The notes beneath the pieces are model-generated. The model worked only from the letters and a program-made list of their open reading frames with translations. It was not told the DNA's origin and did no database searches. Positions 39,501 to 51,454 of a DNA stretch of 64,000 bases are shown in pieces (positions within the stretch are counted from its first letter, which is position 1; each line of letters begins with the position of its first letter). Origin of the DNA: Hedera helix (lineage: Eukaryota > Streptophyta > Magnoliopsida > Apiales > Araliaceae); contig OX359278.1 of NCBI GenBank assembly GCA_947179155.2, forward strand, positions 29,578,773-29,642,772, given 5' to 3'. The position numbers were made by a program, and so were the translations under genes.

Positions 39501-42500
39501 TTTCTTCTTCCTCTTTTCCGGCAACAGTAGACCAACTTAACACATAATACACCATTTTTGCTCATAATTTTCCCACAAAAGTACACCAAAAATCATGAAA
39601 TTCATAGGAATACATCTAAAAATTATTTAGAATAATTATACTAATTATTTACTATTTTTCCATAAAATTATTTTACCATCTAAAATACCAAAAATAAAAC
39701 AATTAAAATTCTTTTATACCTTCCAAAGCTTCTTTTTCTCTTGTTGGCACCCATTATCTCTTCCTCATGGTGGTGGTGTACGGCAGCTTCCTTCCAATAG
39801 GAGGTGGTGGTGCTCGGTTGGTAATGAAAATAGAGAAGGAGGAGAGTATTTTGTTATTTGTTTTTGTTTTCTTTCCTTTTATTTCTTTTGTTTGTTATTT
39901 ATACCAAAAACCAACTTTGGCAAAATTCATTCACCGACTCAAGCCTCTCCCGAAAGTTCCTAATTCGGATAATTTCCAAATTTTGCATGCAAATTAATTA
40001 ATTAAATACATTACGTAATTATTACGTGTAATAAATATTTTATATAATAAATATAAAATATTTATTTTAATTTACCAAAAATCATAATATGATTTATGAA
40101 TAATTTTCATACCCTTTTTGGGTATCTTTCTTGACAAATTTTGTACACGCATAATGACATGCATGTAATTATATGAGGTAATTTATACTTCCAAAAATCA
40201 TAAAATAATTCATATAACCTATAAAAATTATTTTTCATAATTTTTCACTTCATTTCTTGAACAACATGTTACATTAACATGTTCACGTTTTTAAAATATT
40301 ATCCTTCATAAAAGTCATAATAATTCCATTATACATAAACATAATTTTTAATAACTTAAAACATTCATTTTCCTTATTTATTATTCAATTTCTTTAATAC
40401 TCACATTAACTTCTTTATATATATAAATTATATAATTTAATATTATATAATTTATATAATTATATTCCCCTTTGAAATAATTTCTTAATTTCCTCTAACT
40501 TTATTCCATATAATTACCTTATATAAATTTCATAATTATTCTTATATAATCTATATAATTATTATTTTTCTCATATTTCACTTTAATTTCCTTATATAAA
40601 TTATATAATTATTATTATATAATTTATATAATTACATCTCCTCTTTATAAATTCTAAACTTTCTCCACCATTCTTAATAAAATCTAAAATCCATAATTAT
40701 ATTATTACAATTCCCTCATAAATTTTCCATTTAAAATTGGATTAATTTAATTATTAATCCCTTAATTTTTCATAATTAATGAAATTGATAATTTAGCAAT
40801 TAAACATTCACATATATAAATATACATATAATTCCTATTTCTTACATTTCCATATAACCTTATTTAAAACATAATTTCTGTACTTCCATAATAATTTAAT
40901 TGTACAATTTATTGTACATTTATCTGACATTCTTTTATTCCTCATAAATTGTTTTTTTTTTTTTTAAACAATTTATTTACCTTTTAATTATTTTAATTCA
41001 ACATACTTTATCCTGATCTCCGTACAGATTTAATTTAGTAATTAAATCTCATTACGTACTTTTATTCACATAAAATAATAATTAATTTAAACAATTTTGA
41101 TAATTTTATCAATTAAATTCTCATTTAATATTATTAAGAAAATCCTGAAAATTCGGATCCTCACATATAAGCTAAAGTTTTAAGTTTGAAAAACTTTTAA
41201 ACCATTATGGATGATCAACTTCTTCACATGGAAAACTTCACCATGATGAGGCCTCTAACTTTACTTCTTGTTGTATGATCATTCAACCATCCTAGCTTCC
41301 TTGATCAAGCTTTCTCTCTCTAGACATCCATGGCTTTTTTTTCTCTCTCTCCTAGGTTTTAATTTCCATCAAATCCAATATGAAGAGCTCACTTGCTTAG
41401 TTAGGTTTTATGAGACTTAACCCAATTGGGTTAAGTCAACTCAAATATAGTTAATTCTAACCAAGGGCATTTTGGTCATTTTACCTATTTAGTCAAGGAC
41501 ATTTTTGTCATTAGATCTCTTAGGACACAAAGATCATTAATTAATTTGTTAAAGGTACTTTGGTCATTTCACCCCATAGGACATAAGGGTTATTAATCAA
41601 TTCGTCAAGGGCATTTTTGTCAAAAGCCAAATTGGCTACACTTTCCTTTTATGGAAAGTTTCCATTTAAGGAAACTTCCCTTTTTGGCAAATTTCCCATT
41701 TTGGCAAGTTTCTAAATTCCTTCCCATTAATCCATTTCATGCTTTTTTAGATTGGTTTTATTCTCGTCTATCATGTAGATAATTCATTTTCAATCGAACT
41801 ACCTTCACTTGTCTCATTTAAATGGCTTAATTAGTTATTTAATTCACAATTAACTAAATAACTTTCCTTAACTAGAATTATACTTCTAGTTCCATACTAA
41901 CCTCCCCGGTTCCATATTTCATCATTTCCAATTCCCGTCATTTCAAATAACATAAACGCTCACATATTTCCTAAAAACGCTTCCTTAAAAAGTGAACCAT
42001 TGATAAAAACAACAAATGCTCAAATCATGCCTAATAATTCCCGTGTTAATCTTTCAAGAAAAATATCTTTCTCTTAGAATTATAAAACACATGTATTGTG
42101 TCATACCATAACCTGATCGGATTACCGAAATCCATCCTCATTTACCATTTATGCCCATATTACCCTTTTTATGACTTTTACGTCATTACCTTCATTTACA
42201 TTATATTCATATGCTAATTTGTATAATACACCTTTCTAGCTAGTTTTACTCCTCATTGGGAGCATTATCTTCTGTACTTATACATTGTATAAATACTCAG
42301 CTTAATTCCATCAATTCATGTTTATTGATTAAACAAATTTCAGATTTTGAATCTTATAAATCTTATTACACAGTAAATTTCCAATATACAAATTAGGCTA
42401 AACGGTTCTATCTTTTTTGTACATTCTGACATACCTTACCTTGTCATTCTTGTAACATAGCCTCTCAAGGCCTATTCATTAAGCTAGTTATTAATGTTCA

Positions 42501-43092
42501 TAACTAAACCTTAATTTACACTTTCTTTCATCATTTATCACTTTTCTATAAGTCTTACATTTTCCTTTCACTTATTAGATTCAATATATTTAGATATACA
42601 TAAACATTTAATCTATCACATTCTGACACAATATAATGTCTTATAATAATTCTTTTCTAACTACCTAATTATAAGTATTACATACTATCCTTTTCACATC
42701 CACAGTCTTTCTATACCGATTTAAACCACCTTGATTAAATAAAAATTTAATTCCTTCACTTACACTTTCTATCCTTCTAAACTAGGTTTTAACTTTCAAC
42801 ATTTACTTAATTAACCACGATCCTTATTTAAAAATCTTGTCCAAAACCTGTGATGTCACAATTCCTATCTCTTTTCCTCTTTAGAATTTTTGTTCTCTCA
42901 AGCTCACAATCTCTCTCTTACTATTTTCTCTCAAAGCACTCTCAACTTCCAACACTTAGAAACTAACAAATGAACAACAAATTTTCTAAGCTTAGTGAAG
43001 ACTCTTATTTATAGACTCCTAAGAGTACTCCACTTAAGCTCTTAATCCATTAACACTTGGGCAATTAATACTCTAATTTTTATTACATATAT

Positions 43093-43211
<119 letters not shown>

Positions 43212-43742
43212 CTAATACTTGAAATATTTGGGCTCCACTTTGAACTTTAATATAACTTTCATTTGGGCTTTGAATTTTAATTGTTTTGGCTCAATTGAAT
43301 TAAATCACTTGGGCTCATTCTAATAATTTACAAGACTTGAATATATAACAAGTGTTGGGCTAGCATTTAATTAAGTCATGGACTCCTCATTAATTCTTTA
43401 TAGACGAATATATAATCCAATTAGACTTGTCTTTTAAAATTCATTTGGGCTACTTGATTGGGCTAGTTTACAAAACACTAACACACTTTCAATTAAAATT
43501 ATGTTGGACTTGTTTAATTAAAACCCTAGGGCTAGTCCATTAGAATTTAATTTAATCACTTGGACTCTTATTCAATTAATTCTACTACCTTGTTATATTT
43601 AATAGATGAATAAATATACACACACATATATACATTCATTCAATCACACAAGTGTGCAATTAATTCACACAAAAAAATTACTTTATTGATAATTAGTTCT
43701 TAACTCTAATTACAATGTGACTTACAATTCATGGTTATTACA

Positions 43743-43747
43743 CCTTT
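43743..43747. repeat. Target-site duplication CCTTT, right copy
   Basis: Exact partner of 25950-25954, closing the outer solo LTR H. Confidence 0.85.
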
Positions 43748-43993
43748 CCTCCTCCCACAACCATTTCCCGATCCTTAACAGTGATATCTGAAAACAACAA
43801 CAAAATATTAAAAGATGAGGTGAGTAAAAATAATTGAGACAATATGCTCCCCCAATAGAAGGCACCATGACAAGGAAATAAGCATTGTATCATGTTGGAA
43901 CGAAAAGATAAAAAAGTGAGGAGGAGAATTGATTATTAGAAAAAAGAGTGAAACAAAATAGTAAGGTTCAAGCAACGTTAAGAAGATGATAGT

Positions 43994-44069
43994 GTTGGGA
44001 AAATTATCCGAAAAGTAATTTTAAAAAATTAACAAAACAGGATCATCTTTATGATTTTATACAAAATAA

Positions 44070-44143
<74 letters not shown>

Positions 44144-45408
44144 GTGTGTGTGTGTGTGTGTGTGAATTGTTACCTAGTGCTTTGTTAGATTAACACGTTT
44201 GAATCTTCGAGTATCCTCAAGATCTTCCTTCCTATGACTTATGTTGAATCCGGAGTGTGCTCTCTCTAAAGCACCCTTCTAAAAAAATACTTTTACGTGC
44301 TTTTTCTAGGAAGAGAGAGAGAGAGAGAGAGAGAGAGTATATGTTATTTGTTCTTTACTCTGATTTGAAATAATAACCCCCTTTCACGTATCTGATTAAT
44401 GATATATTTATATCCTTATTGATCATTATATCTCTAATAAAACTGAATCATATTAGGTTAGGATGGGGATCCTAAGAGATTCATATTCTGACTCCAATAC
44501 TTATTTATATATTATTATCTAATAGTAATATACTAAATAAATATTAATTATAATTAATTTCACTAAATAATTATAATTGATCTTCAGTCCAAGAATTAAT
44601 TAAAATAAACATTTTTACTTATAAACTGTAAATATTTTCTCGATAAATGTACATAAATATTTCAAAATTGAATATAATCCTAATATATTTAAACTAATTT
44701 TTTAAGTCCATAATTTATCTTCATTTGATCATAAATTGATTTAATAGTTAAATCAATCCTTTTAATATTAAATATTAAAAGACTTGGCCAAGATCCTATG
44801 ATCAATAATAAACTATCTTACGAAAAATCTTATAGATATTTTGACAATAATAATATTCCTAACATTAATTAAATATATTAATTAACATTCTGATGTATTA
44901 ATTATCACAATATAATTTCACTTGTTAAAATATTAAATTAATATATATAACAATATTAAGTCCATTATTATTTCAAAATTAAGAAACATTCACAAATTAG
45001 TATTTATGTGAAAATATTTTATAAATAAAATATTATCACATGATCCATTTAATACACACCGTTAATGCACTGGTACTTTAATTAGAAGTCCAACTTTCAT
45101 GATCAAGATAAATCATCTCTATTAAAGCACTATAACCTACATAATAATATCTCTAAATTATCATAGGTTATAAACTATTATATCTTTATATATATATTAC
45201 ATATTATTTATATCTTCTTTGTATAATACTTATTTACTTATTTATACACATAAATCATAATATATATAAATTTGGAGATTTATATAAATAAAATAAATGA
45301 ACATTTAATGAATAACGAATGATGTACTTTTATTAATAAATAAATGTCCAACATAAATAAAAATTAAATAAATAGATAAATATGATTTTTATAGAAAAAA
45401 ATTCAACA
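43994..45408. mobile_element. Probable copia-type solo LTR
   Basis: Begins TGTTGGGAAAATT and ends AATTCAACA, giving TGTTG...CAACA inverted ends typical of copia LTRs. The flanks GATAG (43989-43993) and GATGG (45409-45413) fit a 5-bp duplication with one change. It holds an (AT)n(TG)n run at 44074-44164 and a (GA)n run at 44312-44338. No coding region. Orientation could not be fixed. Confidence 0.5.
44074..44164. repeat. (AT)n(TG)n microsatellite
   Basis: About 33 AT units followed by about 11 TG units within the probable solo LTR. Confidence 0.95.
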
Positions 45409-45413
45409 GATGG

Positions 45414-46300
45414 GAGTTTGGTCTTTATTTCTCCCTTTTTCTTGACACCTTCCAAACTACCCACACTAACAATTGATTCTCTCTATCCATCTATTTATTT
45501 TATTTTATTATATATATTACTAAATATTGTATAAATATTAGTTTTTTGCTTATATTTTTGTAGAATTCCTCATAAAAGATGAGAGAGTACTTTTATGACA
45601 ATGAACCCCCCCCCCCCCCTCTCCCCCAAGAAAAATAAGTAATTTATTATTACTTCTATAGTCAAAATTTTAGTAGAAAGCATTATAAAACAATATTAAT
45701 TAAAATGGTTTATAGGCTTATAATGGGAAAAAATAGTCATTTAGATATTTATGCAAATCATTATCGAGCATTTTATTTTATTTAGTATTCAAACTTTTTA
45801 ACTATTCAGTCCACTCAAATGCTTTTAACTATTTAAAAAAATTTATTTAGTTTTATTAAATAGTTCCTAAAGTTACTAATAAAAATTTTATTTACTTTTT
45901 TTTTTATAAATTTCTAAAGTAGAAAACTCTAACTCTACGGCATAAAGTTACGTGATTTTAATGAATATTCTTAATTAAATTTGACTACAAACATGCCCTG
46001 TATAATATATTTTTTATATAATAATATATACATAAAATGAAATATAAATAACATAATTATCAATAGACATATAGCATTTGAATGATTGCAAGTCGCAACC
46101 AATAATTCTTTGAAGTTAAAAATAGAATTTTATAAAGTGAACTGATATTTCCGTAGCAACAATTGATATTTTCGCAGGTATGAGCCCCATTTTTAATCAA
46201 ATTAATACTGATACAATATAGTAATAAGAAATGGGATTAGAATTCCTAATTTGCTCCCTTCTCATCTCCTTCCTTCATCCTTTAATTAGAATTAAATTCT
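45414..46300. other. AT-rich stretch without genes
   Basis: I see no gene, terminal repeat or duplicated boundary here. A run of 14 C residues starts at 45606. It may be non-transposon DNA belonging to the locus of the bZIP fragment on its right. Confidence 0.5.
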
Positions 46301-46769
46301 ATGTCCGATTATCTTCTATTTTTTTTCCTAAAATCGCTTCATCGGCCCTCAATGCAACCATCAATCAAACTCTGTAAAGTACTGGTAAAGCTTTCCAGTG
46401 GGTTCATGACCAAAAAGCTTTCCGGCGGGTTAATGACCAACTCCATTTGCAAAAGACTGTTCACCCATTTGCAAGGTAGATGTTGCAAATAAAGAATTTA
46501 TCTTATCCATGACAAGATACATTAAAAACAAATCTTCTTTAGTCTCATCTGAAAATGAAGGTCCATCCAAGCCACCACAACACCAAGATCATTATCAAAG
46601 CTAATGTCATCTGGAAGAGTAAGAATTTCTGAATGAGTACGTCGGTGGTCCGAATGCTTTGGTGGGTTATCAGGCATTTGACTATTATCATGACTAAAAC
46701 CATTAGAATTCGACGATATCCCATGACCAAATTGCCCAGATTCTAAACTACTCCTGATAGCCATTTTCA
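46301..46769 (-). pseudogene. bZIP transcription factor fragment (RF2/VIP1-like N-terminal region)
   Basis: The minus-strand frame 46764-46522 reads MAIRSSLESGQFGHG..., then PPKHSDHRRTHSEILTLPDD and DISFDNDLGVV. The His-Arg-Arg-X-His-Ser-Glu and LPDD signature is typical of the region before the bZIP domain in plant RF2/VIP1/PosF21-type factors. Just after GVV the sequence shifts by one base. In the other frame a match continues (GPSFSDETKEDLF, then MDKI) to a stop near 46450. The basic region and leucine zipper are absent. The fragment begins exactly where the Athila-like LTR ends (46770), so the gene was interrupted, or a piece of it was carried, by that element. Confidence 0.6.
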
Positions 46770-49032
46770 TGATTAATATTAGCGTGCAAGTATACACAGT
46801 CTATAAGTAGTTTAAAGTATATTCATGTCGATCCTACAGAGAGTTATTACTAACAATTTTCAAATATTAAACTTATAATAATCTAATCTTATTTAAACAA
46901 TGGTTAAAGTTGGTGATTTTGATTAACACAGAATTATAAAATAAGTAAACCATAGCAACTAATATCAGTTCTAGACAAGCTATAACCATAATTTCACCCA
47001 ATACCTCATTAAAACCTCACACCCTTCCTTTTTATTAAAAGATCAAACGAATGACAACCCGAGAATAAGAGCAATCAAAAATCTCTTCCAATAGTTAAAT
47101 GATTCACACCTTGCTCACAAGATCATTATATGCCTATGTGAAACAAGTTAAACGAGATGGCAATGCAAACCGATTATCAACAAGGCTACACAAGATACCA
47201 CGGTATATTCCTATCTGAGATACAAGTTAGGCACTCAATCCAAAGATTAAGGAGCCTACGAGTTATATCATGTTTTAGGTCAAGTTATTTAATCCATTTT
47301 CCAATATCATAAATAACACCATATTACTTACAAGAGAAGTAATTCATATATGAAGCATAAAACATGATATTCATTCATTTTCAATTCACAACCAATAAAA
47401 AGAAGGGAGATTCAATTAAAACTAAGTGTTGAGATCCATTATGATCTCTCAAGAAGGAAGTTAGTTCATAACTAAATGAATAAAAACCATTAAGAAGATG
47501 TTCATCATTCTTAGAATAGAAAAAATGAAGATCAAATACACAAAAGAAACTAATAAAGATATGATTTCAATCTAGTAATCTCCCTTTCACTTCAATGAAT
47601 CCAAGCTTTAGAAATCCTTGCTCTTAAGCCCCAAAAGTCGACCAAAGCTGCTGGGTAGAATAATATATTTTTGTAGGTCAAGTAACACTTAGAGTTAAAT
47701 AGAAAATTCCCGCTTGTGGACAGCAAGGGTGACCGTTGTGGCGGTGGAGGCCACCGCTGCGAAAAATTACTGAAATGCCCTTTTAGTCCAAAAATCAAGC
47801 AAAACAAGAATAGAATATAACGAACTATGAAAACCACTTACAGCGACACAAATAACTCTCAAAAACTCATAAATCTTTAAACTAAAAGTACTAATTCGCA
47901 GGTATAAAATTCATTCATCAAATACCTCCAAACTTAAGTATTTATTTGTCCTCAAGCAAAGCAGTATGATTCAAGCTATAAATCCAGTATTAAAGTCCCA
48001 ATAATAAAATACTAAACCAGACAAGATTTGGAATCATAGCCTTAAAGATTAACTGCAATATTCAAGGCAAATCTCAAAGCAAAGCAAAGTCTAATATGTT
48101 GACAAAATTTCCAAATTCACAACTGCTCATGATCTATATCGTGTGTGTGTGTAACCCACTACTGACTGGTTATAAATTAGATAAACCTATATGAATCAAT
48201 GCCATGCGCGATTTAACTTAAAAAAAAAAACTCACCATTCGCATTAATCACAACCAAATAATGCAAACACACAAGTAAGGGATCCCAACAAATTTAACAC
48301 TGAAAATTAAATTAACTTAAGAGACTGACAAATGCGTTTTACGCTCCGTCTCACCTCAACTTACAATCTTGATTATGTAATGCCTAATTTTCCTAGGCTA
48401 TTCAAAGCTTCAGTGTAAAGAGCGTTTGATCAACGACTCCCAAACCAGTCGGCTTTAGGGCACTAGGTGTAAAGATACCCTAAGGATCTAATAACTCGAG
48501 TAACAAAGGCCACAAAATTAGACTAACCAAGCTCTTATTATATTTATGAACATAAAACTATCGACTTATTTCTTTTTTTCTTTTTCTGTTGTTTTCTCAA
48601 TTTTTTTATTTTTTTTAAACATAAAACTAATAACTGACACTATATACAAACTCCAGAATCCCCCAACTTATAAGCAAACCTAAATTCAGCGTGAAAGATG
48701 CTCAATTAAATCTTAAGCAAATTTTAAGCTTTTCCCCACAATCAATTAACCATATAAGCTCTCTAACAACAATTAGCTGACAGATGGGCTTGTGTATGAT
48801 GAAATAAACAAATCAAAAGCAACGCAAATTCAGGCCAATTGATTTTACTTAAACAAGCACCAAAGCAAAACAATTCATATCATTGGTTATTTTAACACCA
48901 TAATCAAGTCTGGAAAATTTTACTAATAATACTAACATAAGCATTAGTACTAATATAAGCATGATAGCGTCAAAACTACTCAGGTTCTAAGTAAAAACAT
49001 GAACAGATAGAAAAGAGACATAATAGCAAACA
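46770..49032 (-). mobile_element. Athila-like 3' LTR
   Basis: On the minus strand it starts TGTTTGCTATTATGTCTC at 49032, directly after AAGTTTGGGGGTC, and ends TATTAATCA at 46770; about 2.26 kb. It is homologous to 23656-25430. Because the accessory ORF and purine tract lie to its right, this is the 3' LTR of a minus-strand element. The open frame at 47592-47837 is not conserved in the other copy and is not called. Confidence 0.7.
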
Positions 49033-49045
49033 GACCCCCAAACTT
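49033..49045 (-). other. Polypurine-like tract, Athila type
   Basis: AAGTTTGGGGGTC on the minus strand immediately precedes the LTR. Athila elements commonly show 'CAAGTTTGGGGG' at this place. Confidence 0.6.
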
Positions 49046-49109
49046 GAATATGACAATGCCCTCATTGAAAAGATACAAAATTTAAAGTTGGGGACTCCCC
49101 TGAATTTGA

Positions 49110-49589
49110 TCATGCAGCTGGATCTTCGCTGGAAGAATCCGGAGGGTAATCTTGAATTATTGGCGGGTCTGAAAATTGCAGTGGGTTCAGATCTGTATTC
49201 AACCCCGTACGATCGAACATCTCAGCTAAAGTCACTGTGAATCTGGCATTGAACTGCATCATTGAGTTGACCTGCTGATCTACATAGCTAATTTGATGAG
49301 AATGGTGACGGGATTCCCATCTCAAGTGTCGCATCTCCATAGCTAAGAACTCTAATGATGGATAGTTTGTTACGTCATCCTCTTGCTCATCCGCAAAAAG
49401 TTCCTCAGTGTCTAGAAACTGAGCCTCCAAAATAAACCCAGCTCCTCTCGGATCAGCTAGGGTGTCATCACATTGGTTGTAGTGACTAATCAGCCGAGAG
49501 TCAATTGAGATCTTTGGTTGTTGAAGAGGCTCATCATCAAACCAAACCACTCCAACAAGTCTGCACGGTCTATAAATCATTGAGGGATG
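49110..49589 (-). CDS. Plant-transposon-type ORF, C-terminal part
   Basis: A clean minus-strand frame enters from the copia-2 boundary at 49589 and ends at 49110; about 160 codons. It includes MIYRPCRLVGVVWFDDEP, a region rich in Asp/Glu (FLDTEELFADEQEDD), and a helical segment (EFLAMEMRHLRWESRHH) before an acidic C-terminus. This layout matches the C-terminal half of the 'putative plant transposon protein' family. The N-terminal half was removed by the copia-2 insertion. It lies just upstream of the purine tract and 3' LTR. It is the best-preserved reading frame in the left 58 kb, yet it has no start of its own beyond the junction. Confidence 0.55.
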   Translation of the reverse strand, partial: HPSMIYRPCRLVGVVWFDDEPLQQPKISIDSRLISHYNQCDDTLADPRGAGFILEAQFLDTEELFADEQEDDVTNYPSLEFLAMEMRHLRWESRHHSHQISYVDQQVNSMMQFNARFTVTLAEMFDRTGLNTDLNPLQFSDPPIIQDYPPDSSSEDPAA

Positions 49590-51440
49590 TGAAAGTAGTA
49601 TGCACACAAGCCAATCATATTTGATACGATGTAGCATGTACTTTATAATCTTATTCATTTATTAATAAAAGTTTATTTATACAAAAGCATTTTTTTTATC
49701 CATATTTAATATATAATATTAATTGTGATAAACTCATAGTTATTGAACAATGCTTTTAGAATTATGATGATGATCATACTAATGAGATCTAAATTCAAGA
49801 TAGCTCAAAACTAAAATTATTCATAATCGTAGGATCACTAAAATGTGGATTAATAAATTCGGATAGATTAGTAAATACTATGCTTGCTCTTATGAAGAGG
49901 ATGATTAATCTCATAATCATTTATGTAGAGACATTAAAGCAAGTATGTAGGTTTTTATTAGAGAATAAGTTCACTGAACGTGACTCACTCAAGTAACACC
50001 TAATGGAGTCTTACTTGCCTGTCAATAGGAGTTCAGTTTGTGATAGTAGTACAAGTAATCCTTTGACTTGAGATCATCATAGTATCTTATGTATGATAAA
50101 TTGTATTTTGGCATATTCTTTAAAACATTTAGGCTATATCAAAGGGTATGATCGAATATAATAAGTCATACATGGAGATAGGTGAATGATCAACAAAAAA
50201 TCTACCACTTCTAGTAAAAAAAGGTAATGTCCTATGCAATTCGATAAATGACAACTCGGTAGTCCTTGGCCAAGGCAGAATGAAAATTAAAAAGTAGTTT
50301 CTAATTTACATTAATTAGAGTTATTCATTTAAGGATCGAAATGCATATAATCAAATAAAATAAGACTTGACAGTAATACCATGTCTTATATTTGATTGGG
50401 ACATTGTGAGGTAGAATAATTGAATTATACGATAACTATTTGCTTAATAGGTTATTTTGTGATTAAATGTTGAAATCTATATTATTTGGAAAGTTGTTGA
50501 TCGCTAAGGGGGCTTACCCTTATTATGGAATAAATATTATTTATTTAAATAAATTAAATAATTTAATTTATTTATATAAATAAGATTAGAATAGTTCTAA
50601 TTAATTTATTCAATAACCGATTTAATATGGATAACCTAAAGGGTCACACCGCAAAAGAAAAATAATTATTTAAGAATTAAATGGCATAATTGTAATAATG
50701 AATTAAGTATATTTAATTTATACAATGGGGATAGAATGAATTAAATAGCTTAATATTTATTATTTAGTATTTTAAAAATACTAATTATAAATTAATAAGA
50801 GGAGTCTTATTATTATTATTACTATTATCATTATTATTTAGTTCCTAAATAGTTTAGGAATTAATTAATAAGAGTACTCTCATAATTGATAATTAAGTTT
50901 CTAAATGGTTTAGGAATTATAATTATTATATTAAATTAATTAAGTTTAAAATTAGATTAGGAGTTTAATTAAAAACCCTATTCCTAAAGGTGTTAGGAGG
51001 GTTTACTAAATCTATAAATAAGAAAAATCTTATCATAGATTGGGGTTACACACATACACTTTCATAAGTTTTAGGAGAGTACTCACATATTCTCTAAAGA
51101 GAAAATAATTAGGGTTTGTCATCACCCACTTCTTGAAATATTATTATTCCTTGGTGGATCATCTCTAGAGGCCAAACACTTGGGTGGCTATCGTTGATCA
51201 TTGGAATCTAATCGGTGAAATTCAAGGAGAACGTGAAAAACTTGGAGTTGAACTTGTACCCATTGAAGATTTGAATTCTACAAGGGTATATCTCTAACTT
51301 CTTCTTTATTAATTAATAGTTGCGCATAAAGGTCGATCATGGATTATGATTTGTAATTTTTTTTTTAAAAATTGATTTTACCATGCTTTCACTATTTTAT
51401 ACAATTTGATTGCGTGTCTATGAATTTTTACAAACCAATA
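49590..51440 (+). mobile_element. copia-2 5' LTR
   Basis: Begins TGAAAGTAGTATGCAC and ends CAAACCAATA (CAACA in copia-1), 1851 bp. It is followed by a degraded initiator-Met primer site at 51442. It contains a TATA element (CTATAAATAAG) near 51012. It inserted into the accessory ORF of the Athila-like element. Confidence 0.85.
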
Positions 51441-51441
51441 G

Positions 51442-51454
51442 TGGCATCAAGAGC
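51442..51454 (+). other. Primer-binding site, degraded initiator tRNA-Met
   Basis: TGGCATCAAGAGC differs from TGGTATCAGAGC by a substitution and an inserted base, consistent with decay. Confidence 0.65.

Larger units (their letters stand above)
37722..41165 (-). mobile_element. Tekay-type solo LTR B', nested in B
   Basis: Runs from TGTGAGGATCCGAATTTT at 41165 (minus) to GGGGTCGTTACA at 37722; 3444 bp. Exact TATAA duplications occur at 37717-37721 and 41166-41170. Orientation is set by the TTGCTGAGCC...GCAG block near 38302-38350, which lies near the LTR 3' end in all relatives. It carries a GC-rich 60-bp tandem array and a palindrome-rich island (39048-39500). Confidence 0.88.
35316..42860 (-). 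mobile_element. Tekay-type solo LTR B, nested in H
   Basis: Starts TGTGACATCACAGG at 42860 (minus) and ends CAAGGACGTTACA at 35316. Without the insert at 37722-41165 it is about 4.1 kb. Flanks ATTCA (35311-35315) and ATTCC (42861-42865) fit a duplication with one change. H resumes on both sides with sequence in the right order. A row of GGGCATTTTGGTCATTT-like motifs lies at about 41463-41620. Confidence 0.75.

Noticed and set aside
39055..39555. Long overlapping open frames on both strands, up to 161 codons
   Set aside because: They arise from the 60-bp tandem repeat and GC-rich island inside LTR B'. No start context, domain or codon pattern supports a gene.
43743..43760. Purine-rich (minus) tract next to LTR H, first read as a polypurine tract of an internal region
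   Set aside because: The flanks of H carry an exact CCTTT duplication, so this is target DNA and H is a solo LTR.
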